Source of the DNA: Zanthoxylum bungeanum
Taxonomy: Eukaryota; Streptophyta; Magnoliopsida; Sapindales; Rutaceae
DNA length: 64,000 bases
Direction: 5' to 3'
NCBI GenBank assembly: GCA_019454045.1
Contig: SKCR01007817.1
Coordinates: forward strand, 372,001-436,000
The notes below the pieces were generated by a model. That model saw only the letters and a list, made by a program, of their open reading frames with translations. It was not told the DNA's origin and made no database searches. Positions 48,471-58,963 of the stretch are shown in pieces; the first letter of the stretch is position 1; every line of letters starts with the position of its first letter. The translations under genes and the position numbers were made by a program.

Positions 48471-48570
48471 AATTCTGCAAGCACGTCCTAAATTCTGCAA
48501 GCACGTCGTAAATTCTGCAAGCACGTCGTAAATTCTACAAGCACGTCATAAATTCTGTAAGCACGTCATG
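48471..48570 (+). repeat. Five tandem copies of a 20-bp unit in U3 of F
   Basis: Unit AATTCTGCAAGCACGTCGTA, with starts at 48471, 48491, 48511, 48531 and 48551. Each copy carries an ACGT core (CACGTC) and the array runs directly into a CACGTG box. Confidence 0.93.
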
Positions 48571-48708
48571 ACACGTGGAACCTTTGCATCGCGACACGTG
48601 TCCCCAACGCGGCTTCACCATTCTCTGACATGTGTCCCTAACGTGGCTTCACCATTCGTTGACATGTGTCCACAACAAGCATTCGCTGGTCTGGGTGGCC
48701 AAGTTTCC

Positions 48709-48717
48709 TATAAATAG
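48709..48717 (+). promoter_or_regulatory. LTR promoter TATA box of element F
   Basis: TATAAATAG preceded by C-rich sequence, about 110 bases downstream of two CACGTG boxes. Its place within the LTR fits the U3/R border. Confidence 0.65.
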
Positions 48718-49008
48718 GAGCGTCCGACATTAGAAATTTTCATACTTTCTTTTCTGATTCCTCTGTAAATCTTGGAGAGAATCTTGTTTATTTATTTACT
48801 TAAAGCTTTTTGTAATGTCTTTTTCTTTAAATAATAAAAGTACGAGTATGTCTTATTACAAAATGAGTAGCTAATTTCTTTTCAGCTGGGATAAGAGTGA
48901 AGCTTTTATAATGGAAACATAAATTAAACTCGCTTCTATTATAATAAATAAATTGAAATCTAATGATTAAAACTTAATTTAATTCTAGATTAATTATTGA
49001 GAATCTTT

Positions 49009-49300
49009 CTACCGCCTTTATGGCTGGTTTTATCTTTCTACCGCCTTTATGGTTGGTTTTATCTGTCTACCGCCTTTATGGCTGGTTTTATCTATCTACC
49101 ACCTTTATTGCTGGTTTTATCTTTCTACCACCTTTATTGGCCGATTATATCTTTCTACCGCCTTTATGGCTGGTTTTATCTTTCTACCGCCTTTATGGCT
49201 GGTTTTATCTTTCTACCGCCTTTATGGCTGGTTTGATCTGTCTACCGCCTTTATGGCTGGTTTTATATTTCCACCACCTATATGGCTGGTTTTATACGAT
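49009..49300 (+). repeat. Ten-copy 29-bp minisatellite, hairpin-forming, in LTR of F
   Basis: The unit begins CTACCGCCTTTATGGCTGG and ends TTTTATCTTT. Ten copies with few changes run in a row, plus two isolated copies near 49350 and 49427. Each unit can fold as ACCGCC, loop TTTAT, GGC-T-GGT with one bulged base. Open frames in all three phases here are by-products of the repeat. Reverse-oriented relatives are in the solo LTR at 51510-51670. Confidence 0.92.
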
Positions 49301-49761
49301 TTTGGCATAACTAAGTACCTTGATAGGACTTGTTATAGACAAACGGTATCACCGCCTTTATGGCCGGTTTTATGTTTTTGGCATACTTAGTACTGTGGTA
49401 GGACTAATTATCGACATAAATGATTACTGCTTTTATGGATGGTTCTTTATATTGGCATAATTAATTCCTATAATAAATTAAGTGGGTAACAAAGGCAATT
49501 TATAAATTATAATAAAGCGAGATTTCTAAATGCTTAAATGACTAAAATTGGATCCCTAACTCCAGCATTTCATTCTATTATTGCATTCCAACCTAAAAGT
49601 CTCCAACTATTTCAACAAATCAAACTTTTCTTTTCTGCACTGTTAATTATTCTATTTTGCTAAATCACTTCTCTGTGGATCGACCCCGGACTCACCGAGT
49701 TATTTTATTACTTCGACACTATTATACTTGGGAGTAAAAGATAATTTTTTCGAGCGTGTCA

Positions 49762-49931
49762 ACTTCTAATAATCGCCAGTCGATAGAGAGGTGCCCTCCA
49801 TCTGTGACATCTTCTCCACACGGCATGGAATGAATGAAACTTTTCTCAGTCAACCTGGCTGGGTGTCCGATGACATCGAAAGACCTAGAGATTCATCTAA
49901 CATAGATGACATAGCATGATCCTTTCTCTAG
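49762..49931 (-). other. Left remnant of leader of copia element H
   Basis: Sequence between the 3' LTR of F and the target duplication of D. It uses the same GACATC...TCTTCTCC and GACCTAGAGATTCATC vocabulary as 58407-58963, to which it was joined before D inserted. There is no gene. Confidence 0.45.
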
Positions 49932-49936
49932 CGAAC

Positions 49937-50599
49937 TGATTACCCCAAAAAGTACTCGCTACTATCGCAGTATAGTTGGGGTGTCGATTCCTCAGAGAGA
50001 TGTTTACAATGAACTAATTTACTTAAACAAAAACATTAGCAATAACTTAATTAAAGAAAAGAGATTAATCAGTAATGTGAAATAAAAATGATGAAAAGTA
50101 CGTAAGAGTTATCAGTAGAGAAAAGCAGCAAAGCATCGAGAATCCATCTTGCATCAAATCCCTATATTCAGTAATTGATTCCTTTTATTACTCAATTGAA
50201 GGTTTCGCATCACAAACCAACCATCAGAAGACATTTCAATCAAAACATATTAAATTATAAGGTAATCGATGAATTGTTTTCTTTATGTTAACAACACACA
50301 ATGTTATCGTTACAACCTATCTAACGTCGAACCCTCAGGCAATACTGCAGCAGAAGATCAACTCATAAAACAATATTACCAGTCACAACTGCATTCCCCA
50401 ATCACACATAGAAGAAGCATGACTATTCCTATATACAAGTTGGTAAAACACAATCTCTGGATTATAAATCAAAAGATAATAAAGAATAACAAACATCAAT
50501 ATAAGTAATCAATTACAAGAGTTTATCATTAGCTTTGCCTTGGAGATTAGTTATCCATGTAGAAGATAGACATAGCCTTGATAGATCGGAGAAGCATCC
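49937..50599 (-). repeat. 3' LTR of element D, distal part
   Basis: It matches 57170-57890. The 3' LTR is split by the solo LTR at 50600-52812 and continues at 52818-53316, with CATCC at both edges (50595-50599 and 52813-52817). The frame at 50269-50508 is repeated at 57503-57748 only because both are LTR. Confidence 0.9.
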
Positions 50600-51509
50600 T
50601 GACCGGCGTAAACACACACGTATAACGCAAGCGCACATATCGTTCAAGTAGTATAAAAATATTGATCCCACGAGGACTTAATATCTAATCTATTAATTTT
50701 ATGAGGTCAAATGATTACTAGTATCTAACAGGTTGTTGGATTGATTTGAAATGGTGATGATTCTAAATTTAAAAACAAGTAAATAAAATTGTTCGAAAGT
50801 AGATTTAAGAAAATTCAATATTAAAAACTATCTAGGGTTGTGATTTCTTCCAATATCATTTTAAAGATGAAGTGGTTATCTTAAAGTTGGGTAATATATT
50901 GATTTATTAACCTGGAACACTAAATTATGTGTAAGCCTCTGTCGATGGTCAGACACAAATACCCAGTTTAACCCAATTGAACCATATGTCTATGTCAACC
51001 AAATTATCTGGATTCATTAAGTTTAAGTTCCAATTATGGCTACCCCCGCCCGACAGGTATATTCCTATCCTGTAAGGAAATCTATTAAAGGGTTATCTAT
51101 CCTCAAGCAAGATCGTGGGCTATTGAGTCTAAGGCTGAAACCTAAAATCCCTATGTCTAGTTCATTTTAGATTTACCAGATCAATTTTATTAATGGCCAG
51201 TTAATGAAAAAGCATTAAGTTTAAGACTCAATAAATAAATCTTTATATTACCCAAGCTATAATCTAACCCCTTATAAAACGGTGATATTAAAAGTCATCA
51301 CAACCCTAGATAACTAATTTAGTTACAACACATAACTAGGGCTAGTAAAAACTTGAAAATAAAAGACATAAAGTAAAAATGCGGTAAAGTAAATACTGAA
51401 AAGTAAATTACAATAAAATAAAATGCTAAGGTAAAAGGAATTACTTTTACTACTACTAATTTAGATATCTCCCATAAAATAATATATAAACTTGTGATTC
51501 TTTTTCCAA

Positions 51510-51670
51510 CCAGCCATAAAGGCGGTAACCTGATTAAGTCAAATTAAGTCCAACCAGCCATAAAGGCGGAACCAAAATTAAATTAGCAACCGACCAATCT
51601 GGCGGTATCCTTTATTAGTCAGGTTTAAACCAGATTAAAATGAATTACCAACCGACCAATCTGGCGGTAT
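51510..51670 (-). repeat. Hairpin repeats related to those in LTR of F
   Basis: Four interspersed copies: two of AACCAGCCATAAAGGCGG (near 51511 and 51553) and two of AACCGACCAATCTGGCGGTA (near 51590 and 51649). Read on the minus strand each has an ACCGCC-like arm, a 5-base loop (TTTAT or AGATT) and a complementary arm. Confidence 0.8.
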
Positions 51671-52099
51671 CCTTTTTAAGTCAATATTTTAAATAGTGAA
51701 TATATTATTTTTAAGGGAGATTAATCTAAATAGTAACAGTAAAAGAATTACCTTTCACCCTAGCTGGGGAAGTTACCTCCTCATGGTAAATAGTAAAAAC
51801 TGTAAAAAGTAAAAATTAAATTACTATTATTACAAAATGTAATTAAAATTAATTACAAAACTAAAAAACTAAAAAACTAAAAAACTAAAAATTAAAAGAA
51901 AGTAGAGAGAGAAACTCTCTCTTTAGATAGAATATAAGAGACAGAGTGGTGCAATGAATTCTGAAATCTCGAGCTCAATTTAGAGGCCTCGGTAGGCTTA
52001 CAACGTCGCGACGCCAAGGCCTCTAGCGTCGCTACGCTGGATTTTGTCGACGTGGCACGCTCTGGTTCGCCTGTTTAAAGATTCTGGATAAGCTGATAA

Positions 52100-52510
52100 G
52101 GTGACACGTGGCAGAGTGGTTGGGCTTCAATTATTGTGACACGTTGCGGCTTCTGATTGGTCAATGAGATTCTTATACGCCACGTGTCAGATAAGGATTA
52201 GATACTTAATGATTGATGCTGACGTGGCATTGACGTGGCGGTGATGTGGCGGTGACGCGGCGACACGTGGGAAAGAGACTGTCGGCACCGTAGGATTGCG
52301 ACACGTGGCACTTCCTGATTGGATGATGATGATGTGGCACGACACGTGGTAATGTTGACTTGTTGACTTGCTGACATGGCTGATGACATGGAGACACGTA
52401 GGATGACACGTGGCACACGTGGTGATGATGACTGTCGGCACCGTAGGATGCTGACACGTGGCACGGCGCTTGTTAGCAGATCGGTTGTGATGGTGACACG
52501 TGGCACGGTG
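52100..52510 (-). promoter_or_regulatory. Array of nine CACGTG (G-box/ABRE-like) sites
   Basis: CACGTG occurs near 52105, 52181, 52264, 52301, 52343, 52407, 52415, 52455 and 52497, mostly as GACACGTGGC; GACGTGGC occurs twice near 52220-52238. On the LTR's own strand this reads GCCACGTGTC, the plant ABRE/G-box bound by bZIP and bHLH factors. The array is about 150-560 bases upstream of the putative TATA, as an enhancer would be. Confidence 0.8.
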
Positions 52511-52817
52511 CACGTTAGCAAAGTTAAACTTTTCTCAGATTCTGATTTGTGGACCCGGCGCACATTAGCACTGTTCGGTGCATGTTAGGCGTCGCGACGC
52601 TGAAGGTCTTGGCGTCGCGACACGGGAATTTATAAAAATGCCCTTTTCGTCCAATTTTCACTGTTTTGGCCCAAATCACCTCCAGAATGTCCTGAAACTT
52701 TATTTATCTACAAAATAACACAAAACACATCAAAATATTCATAAAACTCAAGAAACTATACAAATTATTAGGTTAAATGAGTGGGAAATAGTGATAGATT
52801 TACCACTCATCACATCC

Positions 52818-53316
52818 TGTCTGGCATGAAGCTTCCTCTTTCTTCTCTTTCAAAATTATGTTTCTAACTCTTTTTTGTGTGTTTTCTCTATTTTTCTCTC
52901 TTCCTTTCTCTTTTTCTCTCCTCTTTTCTCTCTCCCTTAGGGTTTGGACGAACTTGGGTTTATATACGGAAGTCTCGGAGTCATTGTGGACATCAAACAA
53001 GTCTAAATTAGGTTTCTGGTGTCTTCCAGGGCGCCGAGGCGCCAAACCTGCTGGAAAATGTATGGGATGAAATTGTGGAGGCGCCACGGGGCCAAGAAGT
53101 GGGCGCCGCGGCTCCAGTTGGTTTCTGGTGCTCCGTGTTTTCTTCGTTTCCGCTCTTCCCGCGTGCTTCCAAGGTCCCGAAACATGTGTAATTGCTCTAA
53201 TATCCATGTTCGATTGCTTCCTAATAATATGACATAAAATAAATTATAATTGAGATTAAACTCATGATAATCAAGTCAAATTAGCGATGTTCAAAGTACA
53301 ATTTCATGCACTTACA
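52818..53316 (-). repeat. 3' LTR of element D, proximal part
   Basis: It starts TGTAAGTGCATG at 53316 beside the polypurine tract and matches 57885-58401. It contains a TATA-like TATATAAAC (minus strand, near 52960). The reverse frames 52800-53207 and 57929-58291 are the same LTR sequence twice and not a gene. Confidence 0.88.
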
Positions 53317-54680
53317 CAACCCCCAACCAGCTTATTGTTAGTCCTTAGAAATTCAAGCGCAAAAAGAAAATAAGAACTAAACTAAATTAAAAATAAATAG
53401 ATAAAAATTATCTAAGCCACTTTCATAGGGATCATGATTGCATTTAGCATATGTAACAAGCCTTTAAACCCCTAGGTGTCCCTATTGGATGAGTTATAGT
53501 CTCGTGAGGACTTACAGCGACAACACCCACAAACGTCATTCAAAATACATGCAATCAAGCAAAAATAACAAAATGAAAATAGTCTCAATAGTTACACATA
53601 TTATTGTCCTTAAAGAATGTCTAGCAATGAAATCAGAGAATATTGAAAGTACTCAATGCAACTTAAATCAAAGTCCTTGAATAAATCATCTAAGCCAGAC
53701 TCACTGTGTGTGTAAAGGTTCATTCACAGCTCGACTCCTAAGTAAGCCAACTCAATGATTCTGTTTAAAAATTGGGATCCAATGGGTCAAACCAACATAG
53801 ATATCTCAAATGTGCTATGTAATTGTTTGTCTTTGCTTAGTATGGTATGATTTTTTTTCTTTTTTTTCTTTCTCTTTTTTCAACTTTTTTCTATTCTTTC
53901 TTCTTCTTTTTTCAACACACATACCCTTTAAGGTAGCATTTATCTTCATGGTGGTCATAACACTCGCCCATGGGTAGCTTCATGCTTATCGGTTATAGGT
54001 GGTTTAATTTATTTCTTTCGAGACTTTCTTTTTTTAATTTTAACCATACCATACATCATAACACTATCAAATCATGATAGACATCTAAGCAAACAGTCAT
54101 TCATCTACATAGAATTTCTTCAGCTAGTCACTTTGCCAACTGTCTGGGTTCTTACTGCTAAAAACCTATAGTTAAGTGCTTACGAGTCTAACCTAGATCA
54201 ACTACTCAAGGCATCATATAAAAGTAAATTAAAGAACTTATTGTTTCTATTTTTCATCCTAAAGCAAACAATATTCATCATTAGACTTATGATTTACTAT
54301 TAAGGACTAAATAAAGACTAAAAACTAAAATAATTTTTCTTTTTATTTTTGTAACAGGTATATGCATACACCCCCACACTTCAAAACTTGCATGTCCTCA
54401 ATGTAAAATAAATATGAAGAAAAAAAAGTGAGGAACAACACTACCAGGCATGGAGTTGATCAGGTTCCTGCTGGTGAGACTTTAGTTGTGCGGGCTATGT
54501 TGGTTGCGCTAACACATGTATAAATACTCATGCATATAATAAACATGTAATTAGCATACAATAAAATAAAACTGAAGTAAAGAAAAAAAGGAAATAAAAT
54601 AAAATAATTGCAAATGCAAGGGTTGCCTCCCCGCTAGTGCTAAGTTTAACGTCTTCATCCAGACGTAATCTCCCAAGTGG
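53317..54680 (-). other. Polypurine tract and 3'UTR of element D
   Basis: GCTGGTTGGGGGTTG (minus strand, 53317-53331) precedes the 3' LTR. The UTR contains the CATTGAGGACATGCAAG...GTGGGGGTG signature (54369-54404) and a GCGGGGAGGCAACCC phrase (54618-54645), both usual in gypsy 3'UTRs, and pyrimidine-rich runs at 53850-53915. No gene is seen in this 1.3 kb. Confidence 0.7.
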
Positions 54681-55711
54681 TCATGGTGGCTTCCATTTAG
54701 CGGACAAAGTAGTCTCATGTTCTTTCTTCTTCGGCAGACCTTGGTGATTAAGACAAGAAAAAGAATTTCTGGTTGGCTGTGGCAATTTATTCATGGATCC
54801 CCTAGGGTTTACTGATATTTGAGATTTTTGGCTGCACGTAAGAAAAAATTGGTTCAATCTCATTTTTAACTTCCTAAAGATCATCTTCAAGTGAGCATTA
54901 ACTCTCATTTTCCTATTTTTACGGTTCTTTGGGATCAACTCCAGTTCAGGAGGGCTAGATTCATGTGGTGTAGAGTTTGTCTCTGGTAAGACTGTGTCTA
55001 TCAGATATGTGTACTGACATTCATCATCATCTAATGGTTGTTTCTCAACATGAAAAATATTCATTTCCAGTGTCATGTTTCCAAATGATATCTTCATGAT
55101 ATCGTTCATGCAATTGATAAGGGCATTAGCTATAGCAAGAAAAGGTTTACCTAAGATAGTTGAATTTTTGACTCAGTGTTAACCACAGATTGAGTGTCTA
55201 AAATTAGGAGATCAACAGGGTAGTAGATTTATCAATTTGTAGTTAAACATCCTCAATTACTCCCCGCGGTGTTCTGATAGAGCGGTCAGCTAACTGTAAA
55301 ACCACTTATGTTGGTTTAATCTCTCGAAGTCCTAGCTGCATATAAATAGAATATGGCTTGAGATTAACACTAGCCTAAATCTAATAAAGCTTGACCAAAC
55401 TCATATGTGCCAATGTGGCAAGCAATAGTGAGGCATCTCAGATCTTTGTATTTTTGTGGGGTCCTCTGCTCAATTACTGCACTTGCTTGCTCTATCCAGA
55501 ATGTAGTCTTCTTCACATGATGCTTTCTCTTTATGGTGCATAGATCCTTCAAAACCTTCGCATAAGTGGGAACTTGTTTTATCACATGTAACAAAGGAAT
55601 GTTGATTTTTACATGCTTTAAATGTTCTAGGATCTCACCATTTCGGTCTGTAGCTCTCGTATTGGGCCTAAGAGCTTGAAGGAAAGGTATTCTAACTGGG
55701 ATATGTGGCAC
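54681..55711 (-). pseudogene. Gypsy protease with unusual tail (element D)
   Basis: On the minus strand, HLKHVKINIPLLHVIKQVPT, YAKVLKDLCTIKRKHHVKK and IGTYEFGQALLDLG lead into a protease (DLG then a broken stretch with ADRSIRTPRG). Stops separate this from CMNDIMKISFGNMTLEMNIF (protease end). After SSPPELELIPK the protein does not enter reverse transcriptase but reads RVNAHLKMIFRKLKMR, FFLTCSQKSQIS, SMNKLPQPTRNSFSCLNHQG and LPKKKEHETTLSAKWKPP, then stops. The same tail, residue for residue at the Cys, KLPQP and KKK positions, is in element I. Its function is unknown. Confidence 0.75.
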
Positions 55712-56149
55712 TTTTTCTTCTTGAGGAGTACTTGCACTACCATCCTTAGTGGCACCTACAGTGTCGGAGGTGCCCTACATCCCTACCTCTTTACCACTCC
55801 TAGTGATTATGGCATTAATACTTTTTATATTGGATGCCTCATGATCAGCCTTTGCCATATGTTGCCCGTGTGGATTAGGTTGAGCCTGAGATGGAAATTT
55901 TCCTTATTCTTGCACACTCAGGACATTAGTCAACTTAGAGACTTAACTCTTTATCTCTTTATTGTCTTCCACTACCTGAGCTATCAATAACTCAAACCAT
56001 TGATTGGTTTTGCTCCGGGCCTCCATAACTCCCTAGTCAAAATATACCGCATGCATAGTCTTGCTATCTTTGGCTTTTAAGGCTCCTAACTCCCTAGTCA
56101 ATAGCTCAACATGTGCCTTAAGACTATCATCTTCCCTAAAGTGGTGTAT

Positions 56150-56977
56150 GTCTATGCTAGAAAGAGTGGAGTTGTCCTATCAGTGCTACCAATGGAATTA
56201 GGTCCAGTCCAAGTGTGTGATTTCTCAACTAGGTCATTTAAGTACTATAATGCCACATCAGGATCCTTGGATGAACTCACCATTGCACATTGTCTCAACA
56301 AATTGGCGCTCTATAGGGGTTAGACCATCATAAAAATAACTTACTAAGCGCCAACTCTCATACCCATGGTGAGGACAACTAGCTAACATCTCTTTAAAGC
56401 TCTCCCATGTTTGATAAAGAGTTCCACTCTCTTTCTGGGAGAAGGTATAGATTTTTCTTTTCAGGGCATTCGTTTTTTGGTATGGGATGTATTTGTTAAA
56501 GAATGCAAGTGTCATCTCGCTCTATGATCATATTGACCAAGGTCTCAAAGAATACAACCAGTTTTTAGCTTTATCCTTAAGGGCAAAGAGGAAGGACTTA
56601 AGTCTAATTGTGTTTGTAGTCCCAAACCGATCAAGGAAAGTTTCTACAACCTCTTCAAATTCTCTAATGTGCATATAAGGGTTCTCGTTCTCCAAACCAT
56701 GAAATCTTAGGAGGTACTGTATCATTCCAGGTTTAAAATCTATATGTGGTGAATTATGAGGAAACATTATGCATGATGGTGTAGTTGTGCGAGTGGGATG
56801 GAGGTACTCTTCAAGAGTCCTCATGGGTGGTCTCTCGTACTCACTCATGCTATGTGTGCTAAATGTAGATAGTGTGGCAAAAAGATTATCAAACAGACTT
56901 TCTGAGTCTGAGTTTTCCTCTTCAATTCTAACAAATCTACCAAACTTATCCCTACATCTAGGTATGTAATTAAACAC
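56150..56977 (-). pseudogene. gag: Athila-type gag of element D (broken)
   Basis: The frame starting at 56977 shows RTLEEYLHPTRTTTPSCIMF, YLLRFHGLENENPYMHIREF and TIRLKSFLFALKDKAKNWLY. After a frameshift near 56520 it continues with FFNKYIPYQKTNALKRKIYT, YQTWESFKEMLASCPHHGYE and VSYFYDGLTPIERQFVETMC. It is the closest relative in the window of the gag of element F (33100-33989), whereas element I has a different gag. Confidence 0.87.
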
Positions 56978-57146
56978 AAGTAAAACGAGAAACGAGAATA
57001 AAAGAAACTAAACTAAAAATAAAAATTTAATCTAAACGAAAACTAAAATAAAATAAATAAATGATAAATAAAAAAATAAAGATGAAACGAAGTTACCGCT
57101 TTTGTTATTGACCAAGCAAACCAGCTCTTTTTTCTTGTAAATCATC

Positions 57147-57163
57147 TCCCCGACAACAGCGCA
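57147..57163 (-). promoter_or_regulatory. Primer binding site, degenerate tRNA-Asp type (element D)
   Basis: The minus-strand TGCGCTGTTGTCGGGGA has three differences from the corresponding bases of the Athila primer site TGGCGCCGTTGCCGGGGA, a few bases inside the 5' LTR end. Confidence 0.75.
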
Positions 57164-57169
57164 AAAATT

Positions 57170-58401
57170 TAATTATGCCCAAAAAGTACTCGCGGCTATC
57201 GCAGTATAGTTGGGGTGTCGATTCCTGAGAGATATGGTTACAAGGAACTAATTTACTTAAACAAAAACGTTAGCAATAACTTAATTAAAGAAAATAGATT
57301 AATCGGTAATGTGAAATAAAAATGATGAAAAGTACGTAAGAGTTATCAGTAGAGAAAAGCAGCAAAGCGTTGGGAATCCCTCTTGTATCAAATCCTTATA
57401 TTCAGTAACTGATTCCTTTTATTACTCAATTGAAGGTTTCGCATCCCAAACCAACAATCGGAAGATATTTCAATCAAAACATATTAAATTATAAGGTAAT
57501 CGATGAATTGTTTTCTTTATGTTAACAGCGCACAATGTTATTGTTACGACCTATCTAACGTCGATAATATACCCTCAGACAATACTGCAGTAGAAGATCA
57601 ACTCATAAAACAATATTACCAGTCACAACTGGGTTCCCCAATCACACATAAAATAAGCATGACTATTCCTATATGCAAGTTGGTAAAACATAATCTATGG
57701 ATTATAAATCAAAAGGTAATAAAGAATAAAAAACATCAATCATATTAAACGTCGAAGCGCATTTAGGAATAAAAAACATGAATATAAAAAATCAATTATA
57801 AGAGTTCATCATTAGCTTTGCCTAGGATATTAGTTCTCCATGTAGAAGAGAGACATAGCCTTGATAGATCGGATGAGCATCCTGTCTGGAATGAAGCTTC
57901 CTCTTTATTCTCTCTCAAAATTATATTTCTAACTCTTTGTTGTGTGTTTTCTCTCTGTTTCTCTCTTTCTTTCTCTTTTTCTCTCCGTTAGGGTTTGGAA
58001 GAACTTGGGTTTATATAGGGAAGTCTCGGAGTCATTATACGCATCAAACACGTCAAAATTAGGTTTCTGGTGTCTTCTGGGGTGCCGCGGTGTTGGAAAG
58101 TGGCGTCGCGGTGCCAAACCTGTTGGAAAGTATATGGGATGAAACTGTGGAGGCGCCGCGACGCCAAGAAGTGAGCATCGCGGCGCCAGTTGGTTTTTTT
58201 GTGCTGCGTGTTTTCTTCGTTTCCTTTCTTCTCGCGTACTTTTGATGCGTCTGCAAGGTCCCGAAACATGTGTAATTGCTCCGATATCCATGTTCCATTG
58301 CTTCCTAATAATAATACATAAAATAAACTATAATTAAGATTAAACTCATTATAATCAAGCCGAAATGGCGATGTTCAAAGTACACTTTCATGCACTTATC
58401 A
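57170..58401 (-). repeat. 5' LTR of element D (about 1,232 bp)
   Basis: It starts TGATAAGTGCATG at 58401 and ends near GGGCATAATTA at 57170. A TATA-like CCTATATAAACC (minus strand, near 58010) marks the promoter. The inner end is slightly diverged from the TGATTACCCC (plus strand) end of the 3' LTR. Confidence 0.9.
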
Positions 58402-58406
58402 CGAAC

Positions 58407-58963
58407 CCTTAAGAACCCACAACGGGTTCAGCCGGCACGACCTCTAATCGATGGGAGAAGTATTTATTATCAAAACAGTTAAGCATGTTTGTGGTTTCAG
58501 ACACAAAACCAATACTAGTCGATATAATGATCTCAATACACGACTAATCCAATCAACAGGGTAGAATCATCACACCTCTGATAATATAGCACCAAGAGTC
58601 CAATCGACATCAATTATATGGTAGATTAAGAGTGAAGACCTGGACCTTCATCTGGTATAGACAATATAGAAGACTCTTCTAGACCTTTTTCAGGTCTAGT
58701 CGACTCGATATTATCCTAGACCATCATCTGGTCCAGTCGATGAGAATATTCCCCATGACTCTTGTCGAGTCAGGTTGAAGACATGAACCTTATTATGGTC
58801 ATGACGACATCGAATACTCCCTTGGAACTTCTCCAGGTCCTGTCGACTGAAGTTTATCCTGGACCTTCATCTGGTCTAGTCAACGGGAACTTTCCCAATG
58901 ACTCTTGTCAAGTCATGATGAAGACCTGGACCTTCATTTGGTCTAGATGACATTGAAGACTAC
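58407..58963 (-). other. Leader of copia element H with clustered hairpins
   Basis: Between 58620 and 58960 lie at least six inverted repeats. These include 58679-58699 (CTAGACCT/AGGTCTAG, loop TTTTC), 58756-58772 (TGACTC/GAGTCA, loop TTGTC), a repeat of the latter near 58900 (TGACT/AGTCA), and several GACC-TTCATCT-GGTC hairpins near 58640, 58716, 58862 and 58930. The region adjoins a primer site on the minus strand, so it is a retrotransposon leader. There is no coding region. Confidence 0.65.

Larger units (their letters stand above)
32966..49761 (+). mobile_element. Ty3/gypsy element F carrying accessory genes, split by copia E
   Basis: Plus-strand order is gag (33100-34781), interruption by element E (34782-44378, duplicated target AACAG), late gag/protease and the first part of reverse transcriptase (44379-45480), a Cys-rich reading frame (45526-46074), a LOG-like gene (46353-47007), 3'UTR with gypsy signature sequence (47077-47117) and tandem repeats (47626-47999), polypurine tract (48252-48263) and 3' LTR (48264-49761). 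RNase H and integrase are missing between 45480 and 45526. No 5' LTR or primer site is found left of gag. The element therefore appears non-autonomous or partly deleted. Confidence 0.8.
48264..49761 (+). repeat. 3' LTR of element F (1,498 bp)
   Basis: It starts TGTAATGAATAC and ends GAGCGTGTCA. Inside, in order, are a 20-bp tandem array (48471-48570), two CACGTG boxes (about 48573 and 48595), a TATA box (48709-48717), a 29-bp minisatellite (49009-49300) and the CGACCCCGGACTCACC phrase typical of gypsy LTR ends. No second LTR of this element is present in the window. Confidence 0.8.
50600..52812 (-). mobile_element. Solo LTR (2,213 bp) inserted in 3' LTR of D
   Basis: It is flanked by the 5-bp duplication CATCC and has TG...CA ends (minus-strand start TGATGAGTGG, end CGCCGGTCA). 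No internal region, primer site or second LTR is present, so it is a solo LTR left after LTR-LTR recombination. U3 (52812 to about 51960) carries the G-box array. A TATA-like word (CTTATATTC, minus strand) lies near 51945. Relatives of F's hairpin repeat lie at 51510-51670. The reverse-strand frames at 52187-52563 are translations of the repeated boxes, not genes. Confidence 0.92.
49937..58401 (-). mobile_element. Ty3/gypsy gag-protease element D with target duplication
   Basis: Minus-strand order is 5' LTR (57170-58401), tRNA-Asp-like primer site (57147-57163), gag and protease (54681-56977), 3'UTR, polypurine tract (53317-53331) and 3' LTR (49937-53316, interrupted). CGAAC flanks both ends (49932-49936 and 58402-58406). 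Like element I it lacks reverse transcriptase, RNase H and integrase, so it would depend on another element to move. Its insertion site is the leader of copia element H. Confidence 0.9.

Noticed and set aside
49020..49390. Three overlapping frames encoding repeats such as LYGWFYLSTAFMAG
   Set aside because: A 29-bp repeat free of stops gives open frames in every phase; no start context or homologue is expected.
52187..52563. His/Ser/Thr-rich reverse frames across the G-box array
   Set aside because: They are translations of repeated GACACGTGGC units in three phases, not proteins.
52800..53207. Reverse frame with THVSGP...KKTRST, also at 57929-58291
   Set aside because: The two are the paired LTR copies of element D. 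The encoded sequence is basic and low in complexity, without a domain.
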